Source: Motilimonas sp. E26
GTDB taxonomy: Bacteria; Pseudomonadota; Gammaproteobacteria; Enterobacterales; CBDFNC01
Reading direction: 5' to 3'
Assembly (NCBI RefSeq): GCF_021278025.1
Contig: NZ_JAIBHJ010000027.1
Coordinates: forward strand, 1-53,386
Length of the DNA: 53,386 bases
Of this stretch, positions 42,256 to 53,386 are shown one piece after another. Position 1 is the stretch's first letter. Each line of letters starts with the position of its first letter. A model generated the notes under the pieces. The model was not told where the DNA came from. It saw nothing but the letters and a program-made list of their open reading frames with translations, and did no database searches. The position numbers and the translations under genes were made by a program.

Positions 42256-43005
42256 ATGAAGTCCGATAGTAAAGGCGTAAAAAGAGTCCAATCTGGTGGC
42301 TGCGAAATTCACTGCCAAGATTGCAGTATTAGTCAGCTTTGTATTCCTGTTAGCTTAAACGAAACAGAGCTTGACCAATTAGACAATATTATTGAACGGA
42401 AGAAACCAATACAAAAAGGTGAAGAGCTTTATAAAGCGGGCGAAGATATGCGCGCGTTGTATGCCATACGCTCTGGTACGGTTAAATCCTATACCATCAC
42501 TGAGCAAGGTGATGAGCAGATCACCGGTTTCCACCTTGCTGGCGATCTGGTCGGTTTTGATGCGATTAATACAGGTACCCACCCTAGTTTTGCCCAAGCA
42601 TTAGAAACATCGATGATTTGTGAAATACCTTACGAAACGCTAGATGATTTGTCAGGCCAAATGCCAAAACTTCGTCAGCAAATTATGCGAATGATGAGTA
42701 ATGAAATTGTTGGCGATCAAGAGATGATCTTATTGCTATCAAAGAAAAATGCCGAAGAACGCCTTGGTGCTTTCATCTATAGCCTTTCACAACGTTTTTC
42801 AGAGCGTGGTTTTTCACCACGAGAGTTTCGCTTATCAATGACACGTGGTGACATCGGTAACTATCTTGGTTTAACCGTTGAGACGATCAGTCGATTACTT
42901 GGCCGTTTCCAGAAGAGTGAAATGATCGCAGTAAAAGGCAAATACATTACTATTATCGATCATGCTCAACTTGCAGAGGTCGCAGGCGCAGTAAAAGCTG
43001 AATAA
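42256..43005 (+). CDS. fnr: Fnr (EtrA), oxygen-sensing Crp-family regulator
   Basis: 249 residues from the ATG at 42256; the frame continues upstream into the FNR box, which argues against earlier starts. Very close to E. coli Fnr as remembered: [16 protein letters not shown] supplies three of the iron-sulfur cysteines plus [11 protein letters not shown] the fourth, [20 protein letters not shown] is the effector-domain core, and [20 protein letters not shown] is the DNA-reading helix with the E-SR contacts. It controls anaerobic and micro-aerobic genes and probably itself. The cbb3 genes next door are likely regulon members, though no full box was found at ccoN. Confidence 0.97.
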   Translation: MKSDSKGVKRVQSGGCEIHCQDCSISQLCIPVSLNETELDQLDNIIERKKPIQKGEELYKAGEDMRALYAIRSGTVKSYTITEQGDEQITGFHLAGDLVGFDAINTGTHPSFAQALETSMICEIPYETLDDLSGQMPKLRQQIMRMMSNEIVGDQEMILLLSKKNAEERLGAFIYSLSQRFSERGFSPREFRLSMTRGDIGNYLGLTVETISRLLGRFQKSEMIAVKGKYITIIDHAQLAEVAGAVKAE

Positions 43006-43114
43006 CTTATTTATAAGCCAAATTATTGATCATTATCCCGTCATAAATCATTATTTTAGGCTAGATTTATACTAAGTACGTGACATTATATATCAAGTAA
43101 ACCGGAGGGTTTCC

Positions 43115-44047
43115 ATGGTTAAATTTCGCAATATTTTAGTTGTTATTGATCCTACAAAAGAAGAGCAGGCTGCGTTATCTCGAGCAGCCTATATCTGTCA
43201 AAAAGAAGAAAATGCTAAATTGAAGCTTTTCCTCTCGGTTTATGATTTTTCATTTGAAATGACCACCATGCTTTCTCTTGAAGAAAGAGAAGCCATGCGC
43301 TCAAGTGTTATCGCGCAACAAATGGATTGGTTAGAAGAGCTTGCTGCTCCCTATCGAAATCAAGGCCTTTTGATTGACACTAAAGTGATTTGGCATAACC
43401 GCCCTTTTGAAAGCATCATTCAGGAAACGCTAGACTTCGGCCACGATCTCGTCGTTAAAGCAACACACCACCACCCTAAATTACAATCAGTCATATTCAC
43501 ACCTACTGATTGGCATCTGCTGCGTAAATGCCCAGAGCCATTGTTATTGGTTAAGAAACATGATTGGCCTGAAAATGGTACGATTTTAGCTGCAATTAAT
43601 GCTACTGCTGAGGATGACGAACACTTGGCATTAAATGACAAAATAACCAATGAGGCATTAGACGTTGCAAAAATGATTAATGCTCATGTAAGTGTAGTTA
43701 ATGCCTACCCCAGTACGCCAATGAACATCGCACTTGAGTTACCTGATTTTAATCCCGTTGAGTATCGCGATGCGATAAAAGAGCGTCATCAGCAAATGCT
43801 TCAAAAACACGGAGAAAAGCACGCTATTCCCCTTGATAGGCAGCATGTAATAGAGGGGTTAGCCGAAGATGTGATACCTCAAATTGCCGAAGAGCTGGAT
43901 GCAGAGTTAGTGGTGCTTGGCACAGTGGGAAGAACCGGCTTGAGCGCCGCTTTGATTGGTAATACTGCAGAGCATTTAATTGACAGTTTAAATTGTGATT
44001 TACTCGCTCTTAAACCTCACGATTACGTCTCTCCACTCAGTCAGTAA
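43115..44047 (+). CDS. uspE: UspE, tandem universal stress protein
   Basis: 310 residues forming two Usp domains (about 1-150 and 155-305). The second ends with LVVLGTVGRTGLSAALIGNTAEHL, the nucleotide-binding loop type G-x2-G-x9-G(S/N). The first has FRNILVVIDPTKEEQAA and LVVKATHHHPKLQ. UspE is linked to stress survival and motility/adhesion in enterobacteria. The ribosome site CCGGAGGG is strong. A degenerate FNR-like half-site (ATATATCAA) lies about 20 bases before the ATG, suggesting co-regulation with fnr. Confidence 0.93.
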   Translation: MVKFRNILVVIDPTKEEQAALSRAAYICQKEENAKLKLFLSVYDFSFEMTTMLSLEEREAMRSSVIAQQMDWLEELAAPYRNQGLLIDTKVIWHNRPFESIIQETLDFGHDLVVKATHHHPKLQSVIFTPTDWHLLRKCPEPLLLVKKHDWPENGTILAAINATAEDDEHLALNDKITNEALDVAKMINAHVSVVNAYPSTPMNIALELPDFNPVEYRDAIKERHQQMLQKHGEKHAIPLDRQHVIEGLAEDVIPQIAEELDAELVVLGTVGRTGLSAALIGNTAEHLIDSLNCDLLALKPHDYVSPLSQ

Positions 44048-44079
44048 GTCAGTAATGGACTAATTTAAATAAGTGAATG

Positions 44080-44104
44080 AAAAGGTCAGTCATGCTGACC
44101 TTTT
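44080..44104. terminator. Bidirectional terminator between uspE and ttcA
   Basis: AAAAGGTCAG / CTGACCTTTT with a five-base loop, A-rich on one flank and T-rich on the other. It serves both convergent genes. Confidence 0.88.
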
Positions 44105-44110
44105 CCGTAA

Positions 44111-45004
44111 TTAAACGTTAGTCACATCGATAAATAAAGATTCATCAATATTCGATGATGAAACAACCGCTTCCTCAAACGCATATGCTTTTCTGTCCTG
44201 TTCCCGATCGATGGGCAAATTTGCAAAATCGAATATGTTTTTATCAGCTAACTGACTTGGACTGATATTTTGAATGGACTTGAAAATACTTTCTACACGG
44301 CCCGGTGTCTTTTTGTCCCATTCAACCAGCATCCCTTTAATATTTTGTCGTTGCAGATTCTCTTGTGAGCCACATAAGTTACAAGGAATAATTGGGAATT
44401 GCTTTTGTTCAGCATAAGCGATGAGATCTGACTCACGACAATAAGTTAAAGGTCGGATGACCACGTTTCGTCCGTCATCTGAGCGTAACTTAGGCGGCAT
44501 TGCTTTTAAACGAGCGCCATGAAACATGTTTAAAAATAAGGTTTCAACAATATCATCAAGGTGATGGCCTAACGCAATTTTAGTAGCACCAATGCGCTCA
44601 GCAAAAGAGTACAAGGTGCCTCGACGTAAACGGGAGCACAGACCACAAGTTGTTTTACCTTCTTCGATCTTTTCTTTAACTACTGAATAAGTATCTTTGT
44701 CGACAATGTAATAAGGTATCCCTAAGCTCTCAAAGTATTCTGGCAAAATGTGCTCAGGGAAACCAGGCTGCTTTTGATCCAGGTTAACAGCGATAACTTC
44801 AAACTTAATTGGCGCAGATTTTTGCAATGCTAGCAAAATGTCCAGCATTGCGAAGGAGTCTTTACCGCCACTAATACACGCCATTACCACATCGTTTTCT
44901 TCAATCATGTTGTAGTCGACAATGGCATTACCCACATTTCTGCGTAAACGCTTGTTTAATTTATTAAATTCAAGCGTTTCTTTTCGTATATCTTTTGGAT
45001 TCAT
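44111..45004 (-). CDS. ttcA: TtcA, tRNA 2-thiocytidine(32) synthetase
   Basis: 297 residues. The PP-loop ATP motif [10 protein letters not shown] lies near 46-55. [13 protein letters not shown] near 120 supplies the CxxC iron-sulfur cysteines, and [15 protein letters not shown] near 206 the third. [27 protein letters not shown] follows the family closely. It thiolates C32 in some tRNAs. The gene is convergent with uspE and has a likely promoter (TATAAT on the minus strand at 45067-45072, with TTTCAA 17 bases upstream). Confidence 0.95.
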   Translation of the reverse strand: MNPKDIRKETLEFNKLNKRLRRNVGNAIVDYNMIEENDVVMACISGGKDSFAMLDILLALQKSAPIKFEVIAVNLDQKQPGFPEHILPEYFESLGIPYYIVDKDTYSVVKEKIEEGKTTCGLCSRLRRGTLYSFAERIGATKIALGHHLDDIVETLFLNMFHGARLKAMPPKLRSDDGRNVVIRPLTYCRESDLIAYAEQKQFPIIPCNLCGSQENLQRQNIKGMLVEWDKKTPGRVESIFKSIQNISPSQLADKNIFDFANLPIDREQDRKAYAFEEAVVSSSNIDESLFIDVTNV

Positions 45005-45312
45005 TCAACTTCTCACAGGCCGTTAAACATGGCTGCTGGCACACTAAGGGAATTAACAAAGTGCGGATTATACGGTGTTTTAAACACAGTTGAAATACCG
45101 CTAGACGCTTGGTATTGCGTATTACAGTGTTGAAAATGATGTCGACAGGAGGTAGAAAATAGCAAGGGGCAATCTGTTTGACATCGCATAGGGAGCGAAA
45201 GCTGAGGTTCCACTCGGCTCTCATCATGCAAACAATATGACCAAACAGCCCCAAAATACTTATTCAGCAAGCATTTGCTGGCTATACACGTATAGCCATG
45301 AGGAAAGTACTG
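45005..45312 (-). promoter_or_regulatory. Intergenic region with the ttcA promoter and a short hairpin
   Basis: About 310 bases, no supported gene; a minus-strand frame of 85 codons here has poor composition. The ttcA -10 box TATAAT is at 45067-45072. GGCTATAC / GTATAGCC (45280-45297) is a near-perfect palindrome just after the upstream gene's stop, without a U-run. Confidence 0.5.
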
Positions 45313-45972
45313 CTAATTAGCCAACCAAGGCTTAATATCGATGACTTGAAAGGTCAGTTCAAGAGGCTTGTCACCCTGCTCTTCAAGCCATTGTTTAGTC
45401 AAGTTGACTTTATGGTTCACCACATTGAAATCATCACCAGCAATGCTCACTGAGTCGCTATCTAAGTCATCACTCAGTTGTAAACTAATGCCATTAAAAT
45501 CAGGCAAAAAAAGTTTCCCCCAAAAACCAGCATGCCCCTTCATAAGCATTTCTAATTCATTGGCGATGTCTAACAGTGCAGAGACTTCCGTTACTTGGCT
45601 TATAGGCTTAATCAACTTAGTCTGTATCGACATGGCACAATTGGGCTCATCCGCAGCAAAGTCCATCACCAGCTCAGCCTTGTCCTGCTTTAACCGAGCA
45701 TCAAATGGCAAAATTAACTCGCCATCTATGGTCTGCTTTACTGCTACTTTTTGAGCGTTAGTTTGTAAATACGCATCATTTAAAATACAAGGGCCAGTGC
45801 CATCGGGGCTCAGTAAAAAGAATGCCGGTGAAACTTGTGTTAAGCCTTGTTTATTGACCACATCTAAGCGTTTGTAAAAATCGCCATAAGAAACTTTTGA
45901 TTCCGCCCCTTGGGCAGCCTGAGAGAGCAATAATAAGCAGCTAATAGACAAAATTTTATGCACTGAACTCAC
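45313..45972 (-). CDS. Exported DUF2987-like protein
   Basis: 219 residues with a signal peptide (ILSISCLLLLSQAAQGAES). The mature N-terminus KVSYGDFYKRLDVVNKQG resembles the DUF2987 family of Shewanella and Vibrio as I recall it. A single Cys pair, GPCILND and EPNCAMS, may form a periplasmic disulfide. Function unknown. It overlaps the upstream membrane-protein gene by 17 bases, so the two are probably co-transcribed, but nothing in the sequence ties them to one process. Confidence 0.6.
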   Translation of the reverse strand: MSSVHKILSISCLLLLSQAAQGAESKVSYGDFYKRLDVVNKQGLTQVSPAFFLLSPDGTGPCILNDAYLQTNAQKVAVKQTIDGELILPFDARLKQDKAELVMDFAADEPNCAMSIQTKLIKPISQVTEVSALLDIANELEMLMKGHAGFWGKLFLPDFNGISLQLSDDLDSDSVSIAGDDFNVVNHKVNLTKQWLEEQGDKPLELTFQVIDIKPWLAN

Positions 45973-46741
45973 CTTTATCTTTAGCTACTTCAATACTCAA
46001 GCGGATCCCACAGACCTCGCGATAGATGAGCGCTTGGAGGGTAAAAGCGAAAGGGATCACAAAGGCTAAGCCAATCACTGTCATCACCGCTACCACCATT
46101 AGCACATTAATAACCGCATGGATTATAAACAGTTGCCCCAATCCTTTATGAACCACCCTAATTGATAGTGGTACCGCTTGGATCACCGACATTTTGCGCT
46201 CTATCATTAGCGGAATAACCAAGGAAAAAATAGCGCTGATGTAAATTGATGGAAAATATGCAAATAAGCCCAAGCCTAAATTCATAAATAACATGGAGAG
46301 CATGTTCGGAACGGCGAAAGCGATGGCGAGTGGCCCAAAATATTTAAAAAAATCAAAAACCATCAATGGTTTACTCTTAAGGCCGACAACGTGATTAATA
46401 CTCATCATAGTAAAACCAGCAATCAGCGAGGGGATAACAAATACGGACATTAACAGCGCAATAGTGACCATTTCTTTAGTAAAAATTACGGGGTTACCCT
46501 CTTCATCAACCACCTCTTTAATTAAGCCCAGTAACTCACCACCGTGAACTAAAACACTGGCAACCAACATCATGAAACCGACGGCGGCTAATCCAGCCAA
46601 CAACAAGGTCGACAAGTTTTTTAACGTTAATTGAAAAGATTCAGCAAATACATTCTTAAGGTCTAACTTAAAGCCTTGGGTTAAAGAGTTCGTTAAATTG
46701 CCGCCAATTTGTAACTGTGTTGGTTTATCTTGTTCGCTCAT
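45956..46741 (-). CDS. Multi-pass inner-membrane protein of unknown function
   Basis: 261 residues. After a polar N-terminus of about 40 residues there are about five to six hydrophobic segments (LLLAGLAAVGFMMLVASVLV, MVTIALLMSVFVIPSLIAGF, AIAFAVPNMLSMLFMNLGLGL, IYISAIFSLVIPLMI, LFIIHAVINVLMVVAVMTVI). No transporter signature or catalytic residue stands out. The layout resembles small glycerophosphoryl-diester-phosphodiesterase-type or DUF-type membrane domains, but the match is not firm. The ATG is clear and the gene is followed, with overlap, by the exported DUF2987-like gene. Confidence 0.65.
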   Translation of the reverse strand: MSEQDKPTQLQIGGNLTNSLTQGFKLDLKNVFAESFQLTLKNLSTLLLAGLAAVGFMMLVASVLVHGGELLGLIKEVVDEEGNPVIFTKEMVTIALLMSVFVIPSLIAGFTMMSINHVVGLKSKPLMVFDFFKYFGPLAIAFAVPNMLSMLFMNLGLGLFAYFPSIYISAIFSLVIPLMIERKMSVIQAVPLSIRVVHKGLGQLFIIHAVINVLMVVAVMTVIGLAFVIPFAFTLQALIYREVCGIRLSIEVAKDKGEFSA

Positions 46742-46912
46742 TACCTAACCACTATTAATGCATGGGGGGACATTTTAAGAGGTTGTGCCGAAGATGTGAA
46801 AGGGAAATCGCAATAATGAGCAATATTATTGTTTAGCAATCTCTTACGCAGAGAAAAAATAGACAATTTTACCTGATAAATGTTTTCAAGCGCTTTATTA
46901 GCCAGAATATGA

Positions 46913-47650
46913 TTAAGTTATTCTAACCGCAGCTAAAATTTCTTCTACCAGTTGTGGTACTAACAAGCCAGCGGCACCTTGTCTAAGCTCATTAAATTGC
47001 GAGCTAATTTCACTAGGCTCAAGGTTAACCTCAATGGTATGAGCGCCTTGACTTGCCGCTTCATGAACGAAACCAGCCGCAGGATAAACACTGCCTGAAG
47101 TACCGATAGAAATGAATAAGTCGGTTTGCGATAACTGGCTATAAATGCGGTCAAGATACAGTGGCATTTCACCAAACCAAACAACATGTGGCCGAAGTGG
47201 CTCAGGAAACTGGCAACAGGTGCACATATCTTCAACGGATAAATCGCCTTTCCATTCAAGAGTTTGGTTAGTATTTGGACAGCGCACTTTAAGTAATTCA
47301 CCATGCATGTGAATTACCTGATTAACACCCGCTCGTTCGTGTAAATCATCAATATTTTGCGTGACTAACGTAACTTCGCCGTTAAACTCTTCAGTGAGTT
47401 TAGCCAAAGCAAGGTGGGCAGGATTAGGTTGGATGTAAGGTTGCTGCAATTGTGCTCGGCGTTGGTTATAAAAACTATTAACCAATTGCGGGTTACGCTT
47501 AAACCCCTCAGGTGTCGCTACATCATTAATATCGTGATTTTCCCATAAACCATCTTTGGCGCGGAAGGTTCTTATGCCAGACTCAGCAGAGATACCCGCA
47601 CCGGTTAGGATTACAATATTTTGACAGTTCTTTAGATCTATTTCAGGCAT
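46913..47650 (-). CDS. cobB: CobB-type sirtuin, NAD-dependent protein deacylase
   Basis: 245 residues. NAD-binding [21 protein letters not shown] lies near 16 onward (quoted by its core [13 protein letters not shown]), [12 protein letters not shown] near 98 and the catalytic His in IHMHGEL near 117. [10 protein letters not shown] near 59 contains the Tyr and Arg that mark class III sirtuins able to remove succinyl and malonyl groups. Zinc-type cysteines occur at VRCPN and MCTCC. Shorter than the long form of E. coli CobB. Stands alone, about 170 bases after the membrane-protein gene on the map. Confidence 0.93.
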   Translation of the reverse strand: MPEIDLKNCQNIVILTGAGISAESGIRTFRAKDGLWENHDINDVATPEGFKRNPQLVNSFYNQRRAQLQQPYIQPNPAHLALAKLTEEFNGEVTLVTQNIDDLHERAGVNQVIHMHGELLKVRCPNTNQTLEWKGDLSVEDMCTCCQFPEPLRPHVVWFGEMPLYLDRIYSQLSQTDLFISIGTSGSVYPAAGFVHEAASQGAHTIEVNLEPSEISSQFNELRQGAAGLLVPQLVEEILAAVRIT

Positions 47651-47810
47651 ATAGACATACCATGTTTATTCAATTGGCCACAAATTAGCAACAAAGTCGC
47701 AAAATTAACATCACACTATGGTCGTAGTGTGATCAAACGGTGGCTCTTTGGGGCTACAGCCCAGTTGAATCGGTATTATCTTCCGCCATTCAAGAAATCA
47801 AGACAGAAAA

Positions 47811-47836
47811 ACAAAACCGCCCGAAGGCGGTTTTGT
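47811..47836 (-). terminator. Terminator of the pheST-ihfA operon
   Basis: ACAAAACCGCC (47811-47821) / GGCGGTTTTGT (47826-47836), loop CGAA, followed on the minus strand by TTTTTC. It starts right at the ihfA stop. Confidence 0.9.
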
Positions 47837-48136
47837 TTATTTATTCTCTGACTGACTATCTTCAACTCGAGATTTTAACTTTTGACCAGGTCTGAAAGTT
47901 ACCACACGACGTGCTGATATAGGAATATCTTCACCCGTTTTTGGATTTCTCCCTGGTCGTTCATTTTTGTCGCGAAGGTCAAAATTACCAAAACCGGATA
48001 TCTTAACTTGTTCGCCCGATTCAAGTGACTTACGGATTTCTTCAAAGAATGATTCTACCATCTCTTTTGAACCGCGTTTACTTAGACCTACGTCAGTAAA
48101 AAGACGTTCTGCAATCTCGGCTTTTGTTAGCGCCAT
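47837..48136 (-). CDS. ihfA: Integration host factor alpha subunit
   Basis: 99 residues, full family length. [20 protein letters not shown], then [20 protein letters not shown] with the minor-groove-inserting proline arm, and [17 protein letters not shown] at the end. It forms the sharply DNA-bending IHF heterodimer with IhfB. It starts three bases after the pheT stop, the same order (pheS-pheT-ihfA) as in E. coli. Confidence 0.97.
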   Translation of the reverse strand: MALTKAEIAERLFTDVGLSKRGSKEMVESFFEEIRKSLESGEQVKISGFGNFDLRDKNERPGRNPKTGEDIPISARRVVTFRPGQKLKSRVEDSQSENK

Positions 48137-48139
48137 AGA

Positions 48140-50527
48140 TTAATCCCTCAAGGAAGCGTTAAACTCTGATTTAACCGCAACAACGATTGACTCAACCGCG
48201 TCGGCTATCTCTTTTTCTTCCAGAGTACGCGCAGTATCTTGAAGTACCAAATTAATGGCTAGGCTCTTAAAGCCCTCCTCGATACCCTTACCCTGGTATA
48301 CATCGAATAAGTTTACGCCAACTAACTGATTTCCGCCAATTTTTTGGATAAATTTTATAATTTTACCCGATTCGACTGTTTCTTCTACCACTAAAGCGAT
48401 ATCTCGGCTGTTCGCAGGATACTTAGAAACAGGCTTAGCCGCAGGTAGTTGACGATTAACAACTTTATCTAACTCTAGTTCAAAAACTATCGTTCTACCA
48501 TTAAGACCTAATTTTTTCTCAAATTGCGGGTGAATGGCACCAATATAACCAACCAAAACACCACTACGATAGATCGCTGCAGCTTGTCCTGGGTGGAGAG
48601 CACTGTGCTCAGTAGGCTCAAAACTGAAACTATTTCGGTCAACTGTCAGCTCAAGTACAGCCTCTAAGTCACCTTTTAGGTCAAAAAAGTCAGCCGGACG
48701 TGAAGGCAAGTCCCAGTGCTCCTCATGGGCTTTCCCCGTGATCACACCTGCAAGCATTGGCTGTTGCAGCACACCATTTTCAGCTGTTTCGTCTTTAATG
48801 AAGCGCAAGCCTGATTCGAATAAACGAACACGATTTTGTTGGCGACTTTGGTTATATGCCACCGCATCTAATAAGCCTGTCCATAAGCTCACTCGCATCG
48901 CCGACATTTCTGTCGAAATAGGATTAGGTAATACTAATGGATCAGATTCAGGAAACAGCAACGCTTGGCGACTAGGGTCAACAAAACTATAGGTAATCGC
49001 TTCTTGGTAGTCTAAACCCACTAAGGTATCACGTAAGCGGGCTAATGGCAGCTTGGCTTCATGATGTGTCGCCATTGACAAATCACCGATTGGCGCCTTA
49101 TTCGGAATACTGTTGTAACCAAATACTCGCGCGACTTCTTCTATTAAGTCTTCTTCAATGGCCATATCAAAGCGATATGTGGGTGTCGACACTGACCAAT
49201 CCGCACCTTGAACCTCTACACTAAAACCTAAGCGAGCAAGAATTTCTGTAACAGTTTGATCGTTAATGTGAATACCGATGATCTTGTCTAATTTGGCACG
49301 GCGCAGTGTAATTTGAGTTGGTTTAGGTAAATGTGCTTCACTCACGGCTTCCACTACTGGACCGACTTGACCACCACAAATGTCTACAATTAGCGCTGTC
49401 GCTCGTGACATAGCTTGAGCCTGTAACTCAGGATCAACCCCACGTTCATAGCGGTGCGATGCATCGGTATGCAAACCATAATGACGAGCACGCCCAGTAA
49501 TTGCTAAGGGGGCAAAGAATGCACTCTCTAAGAAAATATCAGTCGTCTCGTTGGTTACACCTGAGTCGAGGCCACCAAATATACCAGCCATTGCCAAGGC
49601 TTTACTGTTGTCAGCAATGACTAAAGTTTCGTTGTTAAGCTTAACTTCATTGCCATCAAGTAGCGTCAGTGGCTCATCTTCGTTTGCTAAACGTACTTTA
49701 ATGCTGCCTTCAATCTTAGCCAGATCAAATGCATGCATCGGATGACCAAATTCTAGTAGCACAAAGTTCGTAATATCAACCACTGGATCGATACTGCGCA
49801 CGCCACAACGACGTAGCTTTTCAACCATCCACAATGGCGTTTCTGCTGCGAGGTTAATACCTTTAATGACACGTCCTAGGTAACGCGGACAAGCTTCAGG
49901 ATTGACCAGTTCAACATCGCGACTATCTTCAATGGTGACGGGAGCTTCTTGCCAACTCGGCACTGTCACATCTAGGTTATTTAACACCCCGACTTCACGA
50001 GCAAGACCTTTAATGCCTAAACAGTCAGCTCGGTTAGGTGTTAGATCAACATCAATTGTGACATCTTCTAAGGCTAGGTACTCACGCACACAAGTGCCAA
50101 TCGGCGCATCACTTGGCAGCTCAAGAATACCGTCCGACGACTCAGCCATGCCTAGCTCAGAAAGTGAGCAAAGCATTCCCATTGACGGTTGGCCACGCAA
50201 CTTCGCTTTTTTAATTTTAAAGTCGCCCGGTAATACCGCGCCGACTTTTGCCACTGCCACTTTAAGGCCTTGGCGACAATTTGCAGCACCACAAACAATG
50301 TCGATAAGCTCTGCTTCACCCACATCGATCTTGGTCACTTGTAATTTATCTGCTTCTGGGTGTTTACCACATTCAACCACATGGCCAACGACCACATTAG
50401 TAAACGATTTGGCCACTGGCTCAACACCGTCTACTTCTAGACCAGCCATGGTAATTTGCTCAGATAGCGCGTCAGTATCGATGGCTGGGTTTACCCATTC
50501 TCTTAACCAGGATTCACTGAATTTCAT
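48140..50527 (-). CDS. pheT: Phenylalanyl-tRNA synthetase beta subunit
   Basis: 795 residues, normal length. N-terminal B1/EMAP-like tRNA-binding domain ([20 protein letters not shown]), B3/B4 editing domain region ([21 protein letters not shown], DIDVxL-type acids), B5 domain ([12 protein letters not shown]) and C-terminal FDX-ACB anticodon-binding domain ([17 protein letters not shown]). It works with PheS as an alpha2-beta2 enzyme. A GGAAAAGGG ribosome site precedes the ATG. Follows pheS by 16 bases. Confidence 0.97.
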   Translation of the reverse strand: MKFSESWLREWVNPAIDTDALSEQITMAGLEVDGVEPVAKSFTNVVVGHVVECGKHPEADKLQVTKIDVGEAELIDIVCGAANCRQGLKVAVAKVGAVLPGDFKIKKAKLRGQPSMGMLCSLSELGMAESSDGILELPSDAPIGTCVREYLALEDVTIDVDLTPNRADCLGIKGLAREVGVLNNLDVTVPSWQEAPVTIEDSRDVELVNPEACPRYLGRVIKGINLAAETPLWMVEKLRRCGVRSIDPVVDITNFVLLEFGHPMHAFDLAKIEGSIKVRLANEDEPLTLLDGNEVKLNNETLVIADNSKALAMAGIFGGLDSGVTNETTDIFLESAFFAPLAITGRARHYGLHTDASHRYERGVDPELQAQAMSRATALIVDICGGQVGPVVEAVSEAHLPKPTQITLRRAKLDKIIGIHINDQTVTEILARLGFSVEVQGADWSVSTPTYRFDMAIEEDLIEEVARVFGYNSIPNKAPIGDLSMATHHEAKLPLARLRDTLVGLDYQEAITYSFVDPSRQALLFPESDPLVLPNPISTEMSAMRVSLWTGLLDAVAYNQSRQQNRVRLFESGLRFIKDETAENGVLQQPMLAGVITGKAHEEHWDLPSRPADFFDLKGDLEAVLELTVDRNSFSFEPTEHSALHPGQAAAIYRSGVLVGYIGAIHPQFEKKLGLNGRTIVFELELDKVVNRQLPAAKPVSKYPANSRDIALVVEETVESGKIIKFIQKIGGNQLVGVNLFDVYQGKGIEEGFKSLAINLVLQDTARTLEEKEIADAVESIVVAVKSEFNASLRD

Positions 50528-50543
50528 GATTTTCCCTTTTCCG

Positions 50544-51539
<996 letters not shown>

Positions 51540-51547
51540 CTAAGCTT

Positions 51548-51585
51548 CTTATGGATTATAAAGGGGGAAATACTACTGAAAACTG
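51548..51585 (-). promoter_or_regulatory. Likely pheS promoter with a short leader
   Basis: On the minus strand TATAAT (51555-51560) is preceded by TTTTCA 16 bases upstream. Transcription would start near 51548, giving a leader of about 24 bases with only the ribosome site. No pheM-like leader peptide or attenuator hairpin fits in that space. Confidence 0.6.
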
Positions 51586-51702
51586 CTTGATATAGCTAGT
51601 AATGATCGACTTTCTTACGGGGAAAGGACATAGATTAAGTGTACTTACTATCAGAATGTCAGCCTTTTAACCTTAGGGTCAACAAGATTTAACATTTCCG
51701 CT

Positions 51703-53310
51703 TTACTCATTGAGTTTTAAATGAGCTTTGGCCAACGTTTTCTCTTGCAACAAGCGTGGTTTAGCGATACCAAACCCCTGTACATAATCAATCCCAATTA
51801 GACTCAGCTTTTCTTCAATCGAGCCACTTTCAACATATTCTGCAATGGTCTTAACGCCAACAGCTTTGGCCAGTTCTGAGAAGGAGCGAACCATTGCAAA
51901 ATCCGTTTCGTCAGCCAATATATCGCGTACAAATGAACCATCAATTTTCAAATAATCAATGGGCAGGCGCTTGAGGTAGGAGTATGAACAGAAGCCGACA
52001 CCAAAATCATCCAGTGCAAAGCTGCAACCTAATTCACGGAAGGTTTCCATAAAAGATAAGGTACGATCGATGTCGCGAATCGCTTGCCCTTCTGTGACTT
52101 CAAAACAGATTTTTGTTGGCGCGATTTTATATTTCTCAAAACACTGCAAGATGTGGTTTTTAACGTCACGATCGGCCATGGATTGACCACATAAGTTAAT
52201 ACTGGCTTTCTCGATATCTTGATAAACATCAGGATGCTTATTCATCCAAATAAAGAAATGCTCAACCACCCACTTATCGATAGAAGCAATCAAATTGTAC
52301 GTCTCAGCCGCAGGTAAAAACTCGCTCGGGGCAATTAAATCACCTTGTTCATCGCGTAGCCGAAGTAATACTTCAAAGTGATCACCTGTAGCCGTTTTTG
52401 TTAATGGCTTAATGGTTTGAAAGGCCAGCTCAAATAAATCGTGAGCTAATGCATCATTTAATTTAGACACCCAACCCATTTCTTGTTGATATCGGCTTAC
52501 CATACTATTGGTTTCAGAGTAGAAATAAATGCGATTACGGCCCTGCTCTTTCGCGGTATAACAGGCCGTATCGGCAAAACTTAAAACTTCGGCAAACGAT
52601 TTCATATTTGCTTCAATGGCAACGATCCCAATACTAATCCCCAGGCTAAATACTTGCTCTCCCCAAACAAAACGATAATCTTGTACTACGCAGCGAAGTC
52701 GCTCTGCTAGTTCAATGGCGTCATTAACAAAAGCATTAGTTAACATTACACCAAACTCATCCCCACCCAAACGCGCAAGAACTTGGTCTTTAGGGATTTC
52801 AGCCACTAACAAACGAGTTAAACTTTGCAGTAATTTATCGCCAACACTGTGGCCACAAGTATCATTTACCACTTTAAACTGGTCTAAATCTAAATAAAAA
52901 ATGATGTTTTTACCGTGGCCTTCCTGCTCTCCGGTGATTACTTGAGTCACACACTCTTCAAATTTTCGGCGATTATATAAGCCTGTTAGTTGGTCATGCT
53001 GGGCCATGTAACGCAAGCGTAATTCCTGCTTTTTGCGCTGTGTAATATCAACAATTGAGCCATCAATAATGCGGTCTTCATTATGATAGAAGTTAGATAA
53101 ACGTAGGTTTAATAGCGCCCAAAAAATACTGCCATCAACACGAACTACTTTAATCTCTACATTATTAACAAAGCCTTTTTCTAACATCTCAGTTATTAAA
53201 TTATCGCGGCTGTTCTCATGATGATAAAATCGCGACATGTCGCCGCCGTAATTGGCTTGCAAATCGTCAAAATTTTTATAACCAAAACTGGCGCAAAGTG
53301 CAGCATTAGC
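51703..53310 (-). pseudogene. PAS-GGDEF-EAL cyclic-di-GMP protein truncated at the 5' end by an IS66-family insertion
   Basis: About 535 residues remain. A partial PAS domain comes first (ANAALCASFGYKNFDDL to DGSIVDITQRKKQEL), then GGDEF (about 115-275) with ARLGGDEFGVML, then EAL (about 290-535) with FEVLLRLRD, INLCGQSM, CFEVTEGQAI, ALDDFGVGF, LKIDGSF and VQGFG. The EAL residues look intact, so it could be an active phosphodiesterase. The Arg of a cyclase I-site is missing (IPKD before ARLGG). Upstream of 53310 the sequence is IS66 terminal repeat, so the natural start and first PAS strands are lost. The frame can be opened at a TTG at 53320-53322 inside the IS end, without proper ribosome spacing. 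Confidence 0.88.
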
Positions 53311-53386
53311 GTAAGCGCTCAATACTCCGCAGGCTTGATTGTTAGGCGATCACTTGTTCTTGCGGATATTCCACGGTAGCAGTGCT
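53311..53386 (-). mobile_element. End of an IS66-family element with the transposase C-terminus (partial)
   Basis: The minus strand reads ALLPWNIRKNK then TGA (53350-53352), the usual C-terminal ALLPWN ending of IS66 TnpC. About 40 bases later it ends in TGAGCGCTTAC, the IS66 terminal repeat (GTAAGCG inward from 53311). It is a different IS66 member from the remnant at 1545-1980, whose end reads TTATGACGCGCTTAC. The rest lies beyond the window. The adjacent 8 bp, GCATTAGC at 53303-53310, should be the target duplication. Confidence 0.78.

Noticed and set aside
45013-45270. Minus-strand frames of 85 and 94 codons between ttcA and the DUF2987-like gene
   Set aside because: Composition is unlike coding sequence, ribosome sites are lacking, the two frames overlap each other, and the stretch contains the likely ttcA promoter.

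Overview
The window looks like chromosomal DNA of a marine gammaproteobacterium of the Alteromonadales type (Shewanella / Colwellia / Psychromonas-like). This rests on three things: a complete Pfa polyunsaturated fatty acid synthase locus next to an oleABCD long-chain olefin operon; a ccoNOQP-fixH-ccoI-ccoS-fnr-uspE-ttcA block in the order I recall from Shewanella; and moderate-to-low GC. Genus is an inference; no rRNA gene is present.

Layout. (1) 1-1980 is accessory DNA: an integron-type cassette array read on the minus strand (two small cassette genes, one clear and one probable attC site, one attC stub), cut by an IS10-like left end that is itself joined to the 3' end of an IS66-family transposase. 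(2) 2185-4295 holds a SAM-methyltransferase-like gene with a palindrome over its likely promoter, and a membrane-anchored alpha/beta hydrolase. (3) 4393-8639 (minus strand) is an RNA-repair island: rtcB, prfH, a small phosphatase of the LMW-PTP fold, an ATP-dependent RNA ligase and an HD-domain/polynucleotide kinase fusion. It ends at a strong terminator and contains two tiny leader-like ORFs and a structured spacer. It is the best candidate for an incompletely described system. (4) 9040-10299: a lipoprotein and a small Cys-containing exported protein, both unrecognised.

(5) 10436-27811 is the pfa locus, with pfaR, pfaA (five ACPs), pfaB, pfaC and pfaD on the minus strand, and pfaE (phosphopantetheinyl transferase) divergent at 28023. 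PfaR appears to be a domesticated IS481-family transposase. (6) 28839-34130: a hotdog thioesterase, then oleA-oleB-oleC-oleD. Together with pfa this suggests a single locus that makes PUFA and condenses polyunsaturated acyl chains head-to-head into a polyene hydrocarbon.

(7) 34974-44047: cbb3 oxidase structural genes (ccoNOQP), assembly genes (fixH, ccoI, ccoS, a TauE/SafE-like DsbD_2 protein), the oxygen sensor fnr with a perfect FNR box in front, and uspE. (8) 44111-51524 (minus): ttcA, an exported DUF2987-like protein, a multi-pass membrane protein, a sirtuin deacylase, ihfA, pheT and pheS. (9) 51703-53310 is a GGDEF-EAL protein that has lost its 5' end to an IS66-family insertion; the end of that element's transposase fills the right edge of the window.

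Limits: all family calls come from reading motifs and remembered family sequences. No database search, alignment or folding program was run.
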